Counted from the first letter of the stretch, positions 34,930 to 44,423 are shown. The stretch is 64,000 nt of DNA from JAJPKK01 sp963807015 (GCA_963807015.1 CAWEAS010000022.1:1-64000), one strand, 5' to 3'. Numbers and translations: made by a program. Notes: generated by a model not told the origin, from the sequence alone.

Positions 34930-36237
34930 ATGGGCGACCCGCCGCACGAGCGCGTGATCTCATCACGCGACATCGCCCTGATATCGCTGAGTGCCCGGCT
35001 GCTGTTCGAAAACGGCCAGACCACGCACCAAATGGTCGTGGCCCTGGAGCAGATCGGCCGCACGTTCGGTTTCCAGGTCACGGTCTTCCCGCGCTGGGGC
35101 GAACTGGCGATACGGATCGACGACGATCACGGAGCGCATTACGAGATCATTGCAGCGGCGCCGCTCGGCGTCGACATGCGAAAAGTCGCGGCGACGACGG
35201 CCGCCATCGAACAATTCTGCGACGGTCGGATCAGCGCGGAAGAAGCGCACTCGCGCCTTGAAGCCGTCACCCAATTTCCGCCGGTCTCGTTGGCTCGTTT
35301 TGTGCTGCTCGCCGGTGCGGGCGCCGCGGCGCTGGGCGAGATTTTCGGCGCAACCCACGACCTGACGCTTGTCATCATCGCGCTCAGTGCCGGCGCCGGC
35401 GCGGCCCTGCGCCGGTGGCTGGCCGGCATCAGTCGCAATGCCTTCATTCAACCGTTCTGCGCCGCTTTGCTGGCCGGCATCGTGGGCGCCATCGCGGTTC
35501 CGTTTGGGATCAGTTCGGCGCTGCGCCTCGTTGCGATCTGCCCGTGCATGATCCTGGTTCCGGGTCCGCATCTCCTGAACGGCGCGATCGATCTCCTGCG
35601 TGCGCGCATCACCCTTGGCGTTGCCCGCGTCGGCTACGCAAGCCTGATCACGTTCGTCATCAGCCTTGGGTTGCTCATCGGGCTTTCGGTCCGCAGTGTC
35701 GATTTGCCGGTGTCCGGGCCGCAGACGGCGGTGCCACTCGGATATGACGTGATCGCCGCGGGCATCGCTGTCGGCGCTTACGGCACCTTCTTCGCCATGC
35801 CGTGGCGAACATTGCCAATTCCGATTGCGATCGGAATGCTCGCACACGCCTCACGTTGGGCCGTCATCTCATGGGCGGGCGCGAGCGTTGAAGTCGGCGC
35901 ATTGGTTGCCTGCGTTCTCGTCGGAATTCTCGTTACGCCGATCGGTCACCGGCTGCGGCTTCCTTTCGGTGCGCTCGCGTTCGCATCGGTCGTATCTCTC
36001 ATTCCCGGTGCGTATTTGTTTCGCATGACCGGCGGCCTGATGGACATTTTGGTTCTCGGGCGCGGCGCCTCGTTCGATCTGTTGCTGAGTACGATCGTTG
36101 ATGGAATGACCGCGCTGCTGATCATGATCGCGATGACGCTCGGCCTCATCGTTCCGAAGATGATCCTTGAATACCTATTCCCCGCTCTCGCGGAATTCGC
36201 CCCGCACGACGTGCGGACGAAGGCAAAGGCCCAGTGA
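34930..36237 (+). CDS. ThrE-family threonine/serine exporter-like membrane protein
   Basis: A 435-residue protein with the fused ThrE layout. Residues 1-125 form the soluble N-terminal domain (ISLSARLLFENGQTTHQMV and FPRWGELAIRI), and about ten membrane segments follow, arranged as a five-helix half (GAGAAALGEIFGATHD, FIQPFCAALLAGIVGA, ICPCMILVPGPHLLNGAIDL) and a second half (PIPIAIGMLAHASRWA, LVACVLVGILVTPIGHR, FRMTGGLMDILV). The PGPHLLNG motif is typical. ThrE exports threonine or serine by proton antiport in Corynebacterium. The substrate here is unproven. Confidence 0.88.
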   Translation: MGDPPHERVISSRDIALISLSARLLFENGQTTHQMVVALEQIGRTFGFQVTVFPRWGELAIRIDDDHGAHYEIIAAAPLGVDMRKVAATTAAIEQFCDGRISAEEAHSRLEAVTQFPPVSLARFVLLAGAGAAALGEIFGATHDLTLVIIALSAGAGAALRRWLAGISRNAFIQPFCAALLAGIVGAIAVPFGISSALRLVAICPCMILVPGPHLLNGAIDLLRARITLGVARVGYASLITFVISLGLLIGLSVRSVDLPVSGPQTAVPLGYDVIAAGIAVGAYGTFFAMPWRTLPIPIAIGMLAHASRWAVISWAGASVEVGALVACVLVGILVTPIGHRLRLPFGALAFASVVSLIPGAYLFRMTGGLMDILVLGRGASFDLLLSTIVDGMTALLIMIAMTLGLIVPKMILEYLFPALAEFAPHDVRTKAKAQ

Positions 36238-36261
36238 GCCGGTCCAGCGAACCGGGTTGAA

Positions 36262-36507
36262 CTACCGCGCAGGTTCGTCGATCAGCCCGAGGCGCTTTTC
36301 AATCCGCTCGACGCGGTCTGCAAGCCGATCGAGCGAGTGTTGCATCCGCGTGATGGCCGACACAAGAAAGGAAAACATATCCTCTACGGAAGCCTGTCGC
36401 GCCTTGGTCTCGCGTCCGTCTTCCCGCACGGCCGTTATCTCGGCGCGGATCACACGCAAATGCTCAAGCACAAGATCGTGGGCGGCACTTCCCATCATAA
36501 CTTTCAT
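36262..36507 (-). CDS. Small coiled-coil protein, function unknown
   Basis: An 80-residue protein with possible starts ATG 36507, 36498 and 36495. It is almost entirely one or two amphipathic helices with heptad spacing (LVLEHLRVIRAEITAVREDG, VSAITRMQHSLDRLADRVERI), so a dimeric coiled coil is likely. Such small proteins are widespread in rhizobia and unassigned. It converges with the exporter gene, 24 bp apart. Confidence 0.7.
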   Translation of the reverse strand: MKVMMGSAAHDLVLEHLRVIRAEITAVREDGRETKARQASVEDMFSFLVSAITRMQHSLDRLADRVERIEKRLGLIDEPAR

Positions 36508-36547
36508 ATCGCGTCTGCCGGCGTAGGGACAAAGGCACGGAATTCGC

Positions 36548-36582
36548 AAAAAAACGGGCGAAGCAGAGGAACTGCTTCGCCC
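36548..36582. terminator. Bidirectional Rho-independent terminator
   Basis: A perfect 11-bp stem (gggcgaagcag 36556-36566, ctgcttcgccc 36572-36582) with a 5-nt loop. On the minus strand it is followed by seven T, so it terminates the metallo-beta-lactamase gene at 36609. On the plus strand four T follow. Confidence 0.88.
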
Positions 36583-36608
36583 GCTTTTACACCAGTGAAC
36601 GCTTGGAA

Positions 36609-38144
36609 TTAGCCGCCGTCGCCCTGACGCGGGGCGCGGGCAGCTACGGGGCCGACGATGCGCTCGAAGTCGGCGTTCGGGCCGGGATTGCCATGGATCG
36701 GAACGTGCTGCGAAACGTCAAGGTGGAGGCGCTTGACGTTGTTGAACAGCGCCACGGCATTGGGGTTGACGTTCGGCAAATTCCCGCCTTGCGCCGGCGG
36801 CGAATAGAGGTCGGCGTTGACGAGAATCTTCGACTGCGGGAGATACGCGACCAGCATGTCGTTGGAGTGATCGAGGCCCTCAACGTGATAGAGCTCGATC
36901 ACCTGCTGCCCATCCGCAATCGTATAGCGGTCGGTGAACGTCTGCAGCGAATTCGTGCCGGGGCCCGTGGTCCCGAACGGGAACTGCGATAGCCGATCGG
37001 GGCTCAGGCTCCGCGGCTGCGGCGCGAGCACGATCTCGCGATAGAACTCTTTGTTGTGCTCATCGGTGACGACTGTTGCGCCTTCCGCCACGAAGGCGCG
37101 GATGCCGCCGGTGTGATCCCAATGATGGTGGGTGTTCACGAGATACCGGATCGGCTTGTTGGGGATGATCTTGTGGACCTCGGCGATTACGGCGTTCGAG
37201 CGGGCGTCGTTGAGCGGCCCCTCGATCACGGTGACGTAATCCTTGAATTCGACGGCAAGGCTGTTGTGCGAACCTCCGCCGACGAACCATACGCCATCGG
37301 CGAGCTTCTGCGAGGCGACGCGGGGCTGCGGAGCGGCCGCGTTGCGCACGCTGTCCGGAACGGGAACGGCGGCATCCGGTGCGTTCGCTTTGGCATCGGT
37401 CACCCGCACGTCAAACCAGTTGCGTCCGCCCGCGTTCAGAGGATGGTCGCCCTGGTGGGCGTGAATGTGGAACGGGAATTTGACGCCGTTTCCGATATCC
37501 TTCCAATCGGTGTAACGGAGCTCGATCTGGATGTCCCCCATGACCGGATCAGGAAACCACGTGACCACGCGATCAGGCAGGTTGTCGCTGTTGAACTCTC
37601 CGGTCATTCGGTACTTTCCGGCCGTGAACCCGACGACCTTCACCGTCTTGTTCAACCGGTTGAAGAACCGCTCGGAGACCGTCGCGTCAGGCGCCGCCAG
37701 CGCCGCCTGGATGAACCCGTGGGGGCTCGCCGTGATCATGAACTCGCGCAACGCGGCAGCCGCCGGCTGCGGATTCGGCTGCCCCTGGGCATTGAGGTTC
37801 CAGGCGTAGTTGCCGCTGACGAAATTCGTCGCGCTCGGGAAGCGAAGGCCGCCGCCCTTATCCGGATTGCTCAAATCGGCCGTATATTCTTCCTTGGCCG
37901 ACTTGCTGCCGTAGTCGATGGTCGCGGTGTAGGACTTCATCGGCACCTTCGGCCAGTCGCCGTTGGCGTCGAAGCTTTGTCCGACAAAGCGCATCGTTCC
38001 GGCGCCGGAATAAATGACAGACTTCACGGTGCTAGCACCCGTCGCCTTGTCGGCCGCTTGCAGCAGGCTCTTTGCATCTTGCGCCGCCGCCGGCATGATC
38101 ATTACTACCGACGCGACGGACAACATCATCAGCTTGGTTTTCAT
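36609..38144 (-). CDS. Exported MBL-fold metallo-hydrolase
   Basis: A 511-residue protein with a signal peptide ending PAAA-QDA. Residues 25-280 form a beta-rich domain without clear family (DWKDIGNGVKFPFHIHAHQG and others). The C-terminal half is a metallo-beta-lactamase fold: the zinc motif THHHWDHTGG near 340, GLDHSNDMLVAYLPQSKILV and a final HGNPGPN. The order is similar to large exported MBL hydrolases of unknown substrate. The gene ends at a strong terminator. Monocistronic, divergent from an MFS pseudogene. Confidence 0.88.
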   Translation of the reverse strand: MKTKLMMLSVASVVMIMPAAAQDAKSLLQAADKATGASTVKSVIYSGAGTMRFVGQSFDANGDWPKVPMKSYTATIDYGSKSAKEEYTADLSNPDKGGGLRFPSATNFVSGNYAWNLNAQGQPNPQPAAAALREFMITASPHGFIQAALAAPDATVSERFFNRLNKTVKVVGFTAGKYRMTGEFNSDNLPDRVVTWFPDPVMGDIQIELRYTDWKDIGNGVKFPFHIHAHQGDHPLNAGGRNWFDVRVTDAKANAPDAAVPVPDSVRNAAAPQPRVASQKLADGVWFVGGGSHNSLAVEFKDYVTVIEGPLNDARSNAVIAEVHKIIPNKPIRYLVNTHHHWDHTGGIRAFVAEGATVVTDEHNKEFYREIVLAPQPRSLSPDRLSQFPFGTTGPGTNSLQTFTDRYTIADGQQVIELYHVEGLDHSNDMLVAYLPQSKILVNADLYSPPAQGGNLPNVNPNAVALFNNVKRLHLDVSQHVPIHGNPGPNADFERIVGPVAARAPRQGDGG

Positions 38145-38361
38145 GATGTCTTCCTCCCTCCCGAGATCGTCGGGCGCCAGAAAGTTTGCCGATGTCGATG
38201 GATGAACCCCGAGATCGGCGAACCTGTTCTTGGACGCTCCGAGTTGGCACGGGATGCTTGCAAGGGTAGCCGACGGTCCACCGTCTGTAAATCGGCGTCA
38301 CGAAGCCGCGATGACGTAATTTGCGGCAACGGCACCTGCGCGCGTACGAAAATCGATTGTA

Positions 38362-39185
38362 CCTTCTGGTCCGGCCGCTGGGCGGATGGATGTTCGGCTA
38401 TCTCGCCGACCATTGCGGCCGACGCGGCGCATTGATGCTGTCGGTGCTGCTGATGTGCGTCGGTTCACTGATGATTGCCGTGACGCCGACTTACGCATCG
38501 ATCGGCGTCCTTGCACCGATCATGCTTGTGGTCGCGCGCATTATCCAGGGCCTGAGCCTCGGCGGCGAATACGGCACGAGCGCAACCTATCTCACCGAAA
38601 TGGCCGACGAGCGTCATCGCGGCTTTTATTCGAGCTTTCAGTACGTCACGCTCATTGGCGGCTAGATTTGCGCGCTCATCGTGTTGCTGCTGCTCCAGAA
38701 CGTCTTCCTCGCCATGAGGAAATCCGCGCCTGGGGCTGGCGCATCCGCTTCGCGATCGGGGCCCTGCTCTATGGCGCGATTTCCGGCCGCATCGGCCGCA
38801 AGTGGCTACTCATCTTTTTCGGCGTGACCGGCGTGTTGTTCACGATCCGCCTGCTCGCGACCTGCAGGCGGCGCGAGGACCGTTGGCGGCATTCCTCCTC
38901 ATCGCCGCGGCGTGGATGATCGTGTCAGGCTACACGTCGATCAATGCCGTGGTGAAAGCGGAGCTTTTCCCGACCAACATCCGCGCCATCGGGGTCGGCC
39001 TGCCGTACGCGCTCACCGTATCGATCTTCGGCGGCACCGCCGACAGCGTTGCGCTGACGTTCAAGCAAGCCGGACACGAGCAGTGGTTCTACTACTATCT
39101 CACCGGCCTGATCGGCGCGTCGCTCGTCGTCTACCTGTTCATGCGCGACACCAAGGCCAACTCGGCCATGAACCGGCACGAATAG
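38362..39185 (+). pseudogene. Remnant of an MFS (MHS family) metabolite:proton symporter
   Basis: Pieces in three frames read as one MHS transporter, 5'-truncated. VRPLGGWMFGYLADHCGRRG is the loop 2-3 motif; then RIIQGLSLGGEYGTSATYL and SFQYVTLIGG, which stops at TAG 38663-38665 where relatives have Gln (CAG). After a frameshift comes RAWGWRIRFAIGALLYG, followed without the intervening helices by GAISGRIGRKWLLIFFGV (a deletion of about 100 residues). After another shift comes VSGYTSINAVVKAELFP to the end. The family length is about 430, but only about 270 codons remain. Clearly dead: truncation, stop codon, deletion and frameshifts together cannot be sequencing error. Confidence 0.88.
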
Positions 39186-39250
39186 ACTAACTCACGCCCC
39201 ACGGGCGCGTGAGCGATAGACGATTGTCCCGCGCGTTTCGTGACTGAAGG

Positions 39251-39291
39251 GCGCGCCAGAGCGTTCGACGTCTGGCGCGCTAGCCGTTTTT
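39251..39291. terminator. Bidirectional terminator between convergent genes
   Basis: A perfect 10-bp stem (gcgcgccaga / tctggcgcgc) closes a 10-nt loop that can itself fold, followed by gccgTTTTT on the plus strand. It separates the MFS remnant from the minus-strand small gene that ends at 39290. Confidence 0.85.
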
Positions 39292-39499
39292 ATTCGGCCG
39301 GTTCACGTTCCTCGACGCGCGTGAAAAGCTGCATTGGCCGCGCGCTCTTTGCGCGTCCCGCAATGCCGATCGACAGCGCGGCACTCGCATACCATTGGTC
39401 AGTCGTAAAGATCACGCGCCTCACTCGCTTCTTTGCCGCTTTTGTGCGCGGTGTCTGTTTTTTGGAACGGCTCGGCTTTGACGTGCTACTTCTCGCCAT
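39290..39499 (-). CDS. Small basic protein, function unknown
   Basis: A 69-residue protein from ATG 39499 after AAGGGTG. The first 30 residues are mostly Lys, Arg, Ser and Thr (SSTSKPSRSKKQTPRTKAAK, KKRVRRVIFT), a nucleic-acid-binding type of sequence. Short proteins with the same K-S-S-R-S-K-K-Q start are common in Bradyrhizobium-type genomes. Its stop codon is at the base of the terminator hairpin. Unknown function; a chromatin- or RNA-binding role is possible. Confidence 0.6.
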   Translation of the reverse strand: MARSSTSKPSRSKKQTPRTKAAKKRVRRVIFTTDQWYASAALSIGIAGRAKSARPMQLFTRVEEREPAE

Positions 39500-39871
39500 A
39501 ATTCACCCTTTGATCCGCCGCCCCAAAGCCTTGCCTTCGCAAGGCTCACTCCCTTGGTTACAGCGATGGCGAAAATAGGCGGGTCGCCGCTCAAACGCCA
39601 GAAAATTATTGTAACTAATTGAAAATAATCACTTTGGCTGCGACAGAGGTGCTCTGCGGAATATGCGGACCTGAGTACCGCACCTGTTGAGCTTTTGTTG
39701 CCATGTCCCGGAATTTAAAGAACTTTAGTGGTGCCGGATTGCCGACGGCGAGCTGCGTTCTAAACGTTAACCATTATGGCAACCGCGAGCCGGCAGATAC
39801 CGCTGACGACCAATAGATTGGTGTTATGGTCGAGTTGGATAGCTGTTCGCCCTGGGCGGAGTAGATTGGCA
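39500..39871. other. Intergenic region upstream of the L,D-transpeptidase gene
   Basis: An 8-bp perfect hairpin (agccttgc/gcaaggct, 39527-39546, 4-nt loop) without a T-run. An in-frame ATG at 39776 extends the downstream gene, but that extension does not look like protein. Nothing else is recognised. Confidence 0.4.
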
Positions 39872-40528
39872 ATGTTCTGGCGCGCCCCAGTAAGGATTTC
39901 CGTTATCGCAGCTTTAGTAAGTTGCGCAATTGCAAGCACTGTTGAGATTTCTGCCGCCCAGCCCTACTACCCGGGTCAGCAGCGTTACTACCGCGACCAG
40001 TATTCCTATTACGGCGACCAGCAGAACTACTATCGGGACCAGCAGCTTGGCTCGCCTATGGGCCGCTATTTCGGCAACGGTGCCTCGCCGATCCCGCGCA
40101 CCGTCGTTCCCTTCTCGGGTCCGTACCGGCCCGGCACGATCGTGATCAGCACGAGCGAGCGACGTCTTTATCTCGTGACGGGCCCCGGCCAGGCGCTCCG
40201 TTACGGCATCGGCGTCGGTCGCATCGGGTTCACTTGGTCCGGCAGCACCGCCATCTCGCAGAAACGCGAATGGCCGGACTGGACGCCTCCCGCCGACATG
40301 CTTCGACGACGACCGGACCTGCCGCGCCACATGGTCGGCGGCATCCAAAACCCGCTCGGCGCCCGCGCCCTCTATCTCGGGTCCTCGCTCTATCGCATCC
40401 ACGGCTCGAACGAGCCCGAAACCATCGGCCAGGCGGTGTCCTCGGGCTGCTTCCGAATGACCAACGAGGACGTGGTCGATCTCTACAACCGCGTTCACAT
40501 CGGAACGAAGGTCGTGGTCCTGCACTGA
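39872..40528 (+). CDS. L,D-transpeptidase (YkuD domain), exported
   Basis: I start at ATG 39872: the signal peptide (ISVIAALVSCAIASTVEIS) begins there, and the 32 residues added by ATG 39776 have no such character. The 218-residue protein has a Tyr/Gln-rich segment after the signal (PYYPGQQRYYRDQYSYYGDQ) and a YkuD domain: GTIVISTSERRLYLV, WTPPADMLRRRPDLP and the catalytic HGSNEPETIGQAVSSGCFRM with His and Cys. These enzymes make 3-3 cross-links in peptidoglycan or attach outer-membrane proteins to it. Many paralogues occur in rhizobia. Confidence 0.9.
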   Translation: MFWRAPVRISVIAALVSCAIASTVEISAAQPYYPGQQRYYRDQYSYYGDQQNYYRDQQLGSPMGRYFGNGASPIPRTVVPFSGPYRPGTIVISTSERRLYLVTGPGQALRYGIGVGRIGFTWSGSTAISQKREWPDWTPPADMLRRRPDLPRHMVGGIQNPLGARALYLGSSLYRIHGSNEPETIGQAVSSGCFRMTNEDVVDLYNRVHIGTKVVVLH

Positions 40529-40569
40529 CGCAAGGTCGTCGGGCCGGCCTCTATTGCGCTTTTCGCAAT

Positions 40570-40953
40570 TTACGGATCTCGGCTCAGGCCCTTCGCAGAG
40601 AGCTCGGCAAGGTAGTCGCGCCACATGCGGTCCTGGTTGCGGCCGAGATCGATGAAATAGTCCCAACTATAAATCCCGGTGGAATGCAGGTCGTCAAACA
40701 CGAGCCGCACGGCGTAATTGCCGACGGGCTCAACCTCCAAAACGCGTACGTTGCGCTTCCCGCCGACGGTCTTTCGCTCGTCCGGCGAATGACCCTTGAC
40801 CTCGGCGCTTGGTGAGTTGACCCGCAGAAACTCGGCGGGGAACTCATAGGACTCCCCCGTGTCAAACTTGACCGTCAGCGCCGCCTTGTCCCTGCGCAGC
40901 CGCACTTCGGTCGGCCAAGGCACTCTGTCACGCTGATCTGACGTCGATGACAT
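40570..40953 (-). CDS. DUF971 (gamma-butyrobetaine hydroxylase-like N-terminal domain) protein
   Basis: A 127-residue protein: PTEVRLRRDKAALTVKFD, YEFPAEFLRVNSPSAEVKGH, RNVRVLEVEPVGNYAVRLVF and HSTGIYSWDYFIDLG with the trailing aromatic/acidic residues of the family. DUF971 proteins are small soluble domains, often near iron-sulfur or molybdenum-cofactor genes; here moaA is the divergent neighbour, with about 170 bp between starts. Shared regulation or a role in cofactor biology is plausible but unproven. Confidence 0.87.
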   Translation of the reverse strand: MSSTSDQRDRVPWPTEVRLRRDKAALTVKFDTGESYEFPAEFLRVNSPSAEVKGHSPDERKTVGGKRNVRVLEVEPVGNYAVRLVFDDLHSTGIYSWDYFIDLGRNQDRMWRDYLAELSAKGLSRDP

Positions 40954-41126
40954 GAACTACTCCGTTGTGCAGTGCGCAAGAATGATGGCTGGGCGACAGT
41001 GACCGCCCAAAAGTTGCGCCCAATCTCCCCAGGATGCCGAGAACAACTATATAAGGTTCACGGCAGAGCCACTTGCCATATCACTTGTTCCTTGGGAAAA
41101 CCGGCACGTCGACGAGTACAAGGTGC

Positions 41127-42179
41127 ATGTCCGAACTTAGCCAGATGACGGGGGATTTCGAACGGGCGGCGACGCTCGTTCCACGTCCGCTCGTTGACCC
41201 GTTTGCCCGGGCGATCACCTATCTGCGGGTCTCTGTGACGGACCGCTGCGATTTCCGCTGCGTGTACTGCATGGCGGAGGATATGACGTTCCTGCCCAAG
41301 CGGGACATTCTCTCCCTCGAAGAACTCGACCGGCTGTGCTCCGCATTCATTGCCAAGGGCGTACGCAAGCTGCGGCTTACGGGCGGCGAGCCGCTGGTGC
41401 GGCGCGGCATCATGACGCTTGTTGCCTCGCTGTCGCGCCATCTTCGCTCAGGCGCGCTCGACGAGTTGACGCTCACCACCAACGCTTCGCAGCTGCAGAA
41501 ATATGCCGCGGAGCTTGCGGCCCACGGCGTGAAACGGATCAACGTGTCACTCGACACGCTCGATCCGGCGAAGTTCCGCGCGGTCACCCGGTGGGGCGAT
41601 CTCGACCGAGTGCTCGACGGAATCAAGGCCGCGCGCGAGGCGGGTCTCGCGGTGAAGATCAATGCGGTGGCACTCAAAGGCGTTAACGAGGATGAGTTCG
41701 CGGAGCTTGTCGCGTGGGCGCACGGCTCCGGCATGGACCTCACGTTCATCGAGGTGATGCCGCTTGGCGACGTCGGCGAAGGTCGAATCGATCAATATCT
41801 GCCGCTGTCGATGGTTCGGTCGCGGCTCGCCGAACGATTTACGCTGACCGACATCGACTACCGCACCGGTGGTCCGGCTCGCTACATGCGCGTCGCCGAG
41901 ACCGGCGGGCGCCTGGGCTTCATCACCCCGCTCACCCACAATTTCTGCGAGTCCTGCAATCGCGTGCGCGTGACCTGCACCGGCACCCTCTTCATGTGCC
42001 TCGGACAGGAGGATGTCGCCGATCTCCGCGGCGTGCTGCGCGCGTCCGAGAGCAACGACCTCCTCTACGAGGCAATCGAGGAGGCAATCTCGCGCAAGCC
42101 GAAGGGCCACGACTTCGTCATCGACCGGCGCCACAAGCGACCGGCGCTCGCCCGCCACATGAGCGTCACCGGCGGCTGA
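41127..42179 (+). CDS. moaA: GTP 3',8-cyclase (molybdenum cofactor synthesis)
   Basis: ATG 41127 matches the family start; ATG/GTG codons from 41073 add non-family residues. The 350-residue radical-SAM protein has the N-terminal cluster CDFRCVYC (Cys 41, 45, 48), LRLTGGEPLVRRG for SAM contacts, ISLDTLD-like VNVSLDTLDPAKF, and the second, substrate-binding 4Fe-4S motif in NFCESCNRVRVTCTGTLFMC. The usual double-Gly C-terminus is present as TGG. It converts GTP to 3',8-cyclo-GTP, the first step of molybdopterin synthesis. No moaC or moe genes are adjacent. Confidence 0.96.
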   Translation: MSELSQMTGDFERAATLVPRPLVDPFARAITYLRVSVTDRCDFRCVYCMAEDMTFLPKRDILSLEELDRLCSAFIAKGVRKLRLTGGEPLVRRGIMTLVASLSRHLRSGALDELTLTTNASQLQKYAAELAAHGVKRINVSLDTLDPAKFRAVTRWGDLDRVLDGIKAAREAGLAVKINAVALKGVNEDEFAELVAWAHGSGMDLTFIEVMPLGDVGEGRIDQYLPLSMVRSRLAERFTLTDIDYRTGGPARYMRVAETGGRLGFITPLTHNFCESCNRVRVTCTGTLFMCLGQEDVADLRGVLRASESNDLLYEAIEEAISRKPKGHDFVIDRRHKRPALARHMSVTGG

Positions 42180-42383
42180 TCGAACTTGCGTCGCGGCCAA
42201 AGTTCCAATTGACGGCAAAGCCATAGTCTGAATTAAAGTTCGATGACCGTGGCGCCTCGAGCGCGACGGCAAAGCGCCGAAGCTTTGGTGGAAGCGCTAC
42301 AGAAAAATAACGTGGACGGCCGACGGCACGTCACGGCTCTTTAGGAGCTGGGCGGACGTTGGTCGGCTTGAGGGGCGGAAAAC

Positions 42384-42992
42384 GTGCCTGCATTGCTGAA
42401 GTTCAGCCAGGCGATCGACCGGTTTAACGAACAGTTCTCCGTTGTCGCCAACTGGATGGTGCTTCTCTCCTGCCTTCTCAGCGCGGGCAATGCGGCGGTG
42501 CGCTATGGCATCGACGGCTTTCTTTATCTCGCGCAGAACTTTTCATTCCTGCACGGCCTGACGTCGGGAATCGGCTGGTACGGCAACCACGCCAACGCGT
42601 TCCTCGAAGCGCAGTGGTACATGTTCACGGCGATCGTGCTCCTGGGCGGCCCCTATACGCTCAAGGTCAACGAGCATGTGCGGGTCGATCTGTTCTACGG
42701 GATGGTCTCGGAGCGCACCCGGATCTGGATCGACATCATCGGCGGCATCCTGTTCCTGCTGCCGATCTGCCTCATCCTCATCTATTTCACCTGGCCGTGG
42801 TTCGTCAATTCGGTCCGCATCGATGAGCAATCCAACAACGCCGGCGGCCTCGTTCGCTGGCCGGTCAAGCTGCTGCTGCCGGTCGGGTTCGCGCTGATGG
42901 CGCTTCAAGGCGTGTCGGAAATCATCAAGCGGGTTGCCGCGCTGCGGCACGACATCGACGCCGATTTCAAATACGAGAAGCCGCTGCAATGA
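42384..42992 (+). CDS. TRAP transporter small permease (DctQ-like)
   Basis: A 202-residue protein from GTG 42384 with four membrane segments: around WMVLLSCLLSAGNAAVRYG, YMFTAIVLLGGPYTLKVNEHV (including the typical H-V-R-V-D-L), IIGGILFLLPICLILIYFT and LLLPVGFALMALQGVSEIIK. TRAP transporters import organic acids with a Na+ or H+ gradient. The extra residues in the first loop match the longer DctQ of TakP-type systems. The stop overlaps the DctM start (ATGA). Confidence 0.92.
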   Translation: MPALLKFSQAIDRFNEQFSVVANWMVLLSCLLSAGNAAVRYGIDGFLYLAQNFSFLHGLTSGIGWYGNHANAFLEAQWYMFTAIVLLGGPYTLKVNEHVRVDLFYGMVSERTRIWIDIIGGILFLLPICLILIYFTWPWFVNSVRIDEQSNNAGGLVRWPVKLLLPVGFALMALQGVSEIIKRVAALRHDIDADFKYEKPLQ

Positions 42993-44396
42993 ACTTCATC
43001 CGCGACAACATGGCACCGCTCATGTTTGCGGGGATGGTGCTGTTCATGTTGATCGGATATCCGGCGGCATTCTCGCTGGCGGCAACCGGACTGTTTTTCG
43101 GATTTCTCGCCATCGCCTGGGGCGTCATCGCCCCCGACTTTCTCGGCAACTTGACGTTTCAACTCTTCGGGATCATCTCCAACGACCTCCTGCTGGCGAT
43201 TCCGTTCTTCACCTTCATGGGCGCGATCCTCGAGCGCTGCGGTCTCGCCGAGGATTTGCTCGAACTCGATCGGCCAGCTGTTCGGTCCTGTACGCGGCGG
43301 CCTGTCCTATGCGGTGATTTTCGTCGGCGCGATTCTCGGTGCCATCACCGGGACGGTTGCGGCATCCGTCATCGCCATGGGCGTCATTTCGATCCCGGCG
43401 ATGATGCGCAACGGCTATTCGGTGCGCCATACCATGGGCGTCATCGCCGCGTCCGGCACCATCACCCAGCTGATCCCGCCCTCGCTGGTGCTGGTCGTGC
43501 TCGCCGACCAGCTCGGCCGCTCGGTCGGCGACATGTATGCGGGCGCGATCGGGCCAAGCATCATCCAGGTCGCGCTGTTCGTGATCTGGGTCGCGTTCGT
43601 GAGCTGGCGCTGGCCAAAGGATGTGCCGGCTCTTCCGGAGGCTGCACGCACGCTCAAGGGCTGGGCACTGTGGAGCAAATGCCTGCGCGGCATCATTCCC
43701 TCGCTCGGCCTTATCTTCCTTGTGCTCGGCACGATCTTCCTCGGCCTTGCGACGCCGACCGAGGCCGGCGCCATGGGCGCGGTCGGCGCGATCGCACTCG
43801 CCGCGTTCTACGGGACCTTGACCTGGCCGCTCCTCTACCAGGGCATGGCGACCACGATGCGCATCACCGCCATGGTGGTCTACATCCTGATCGGCGCGCG
43901 CGTGTTCAGTCTTGTGTTCCAGGGGGTCGGCGGCAAAATCTGGATCGAGCAGATGCTGACGTCGTTGCCGGGCGGCCCGGTCGGCTTCCTGGTGTTCGTC
44001 AACATCTTCATTTTCGTGATCGCGTTCTTTCTCGATTTCTTCGAAATCGCTTTCATCATCATCCCGTTGCTAGCGCCCGCAGCAGACAAGCTCGGCATCG
44101 ACCTCATCTGGTTCGGCGTTCTCATCTGCGCCAACATCCAGACGAGCTTCATGCACCCGCCCTTCGGCTTCGCTTTGTTTTATCTGCGCGGCATCGCCCC
44201 GCCATCGGTGAAAACGACCGACATCTATTGGGGCGCAATACCCTGGGTCTTTCTCCAGGTCATCCTGGTCGCGATCGTGATTTTCTGGCCGGGATCGGTG
44301 ACGTATTGGATCGAAAAAGCGCCGATCGTTGATCCGAGCAAGATCAACATCGAGATCCCGATGCCCGACGTCCCGCCGCCGCTCGAATTAAAATAA
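42989..44396 (+). pseudogene. TRAP transporter large permease (DctM-like), one frameshift
   Basis: Starts at ATG 42989 with MNFIRDNMAPLMFAGMVLFM and FFTFMGAILERCGLAEDLLE, then a one-base change near 43266 moves the frame. The correct continuation is SIGQLFGPVRGGLSYAVIFV, then VAASVIAMGVISIPAMMRNG, LIPPSLVLVVLAD and FFEIAFIIIPLLAPAADKLG, ending at 44396. Joined, it is a full DctM of about 469 residues with about 12 membrane segments. Everything else in the transporter looks intact, so either the gene is freshly broken or the base was miscalled. Confidence 0.88.
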
Positions 44397-44423
44397 AAAG
44401 AGCGCCGCCTTCCGGCGCTCTTT
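44397..44423. terminator. Bidirectional Rho-independent terminator
   Basis: A perfect 9-bp stem agagcgccg/cggcgctct (44399-44407, 44413-44421) with A-rich 5' and T-rich 3' flanks on either strand. It serves both the rightward permeases and the leftward binding-protein gene. Confidence 0.9.

Noticed and set aside
37056..38435. 459-codon plus-strand frame over the exported MBL hydrolase
   Set aside because: Shadow of a gene with the THHHWDH zinc motif.
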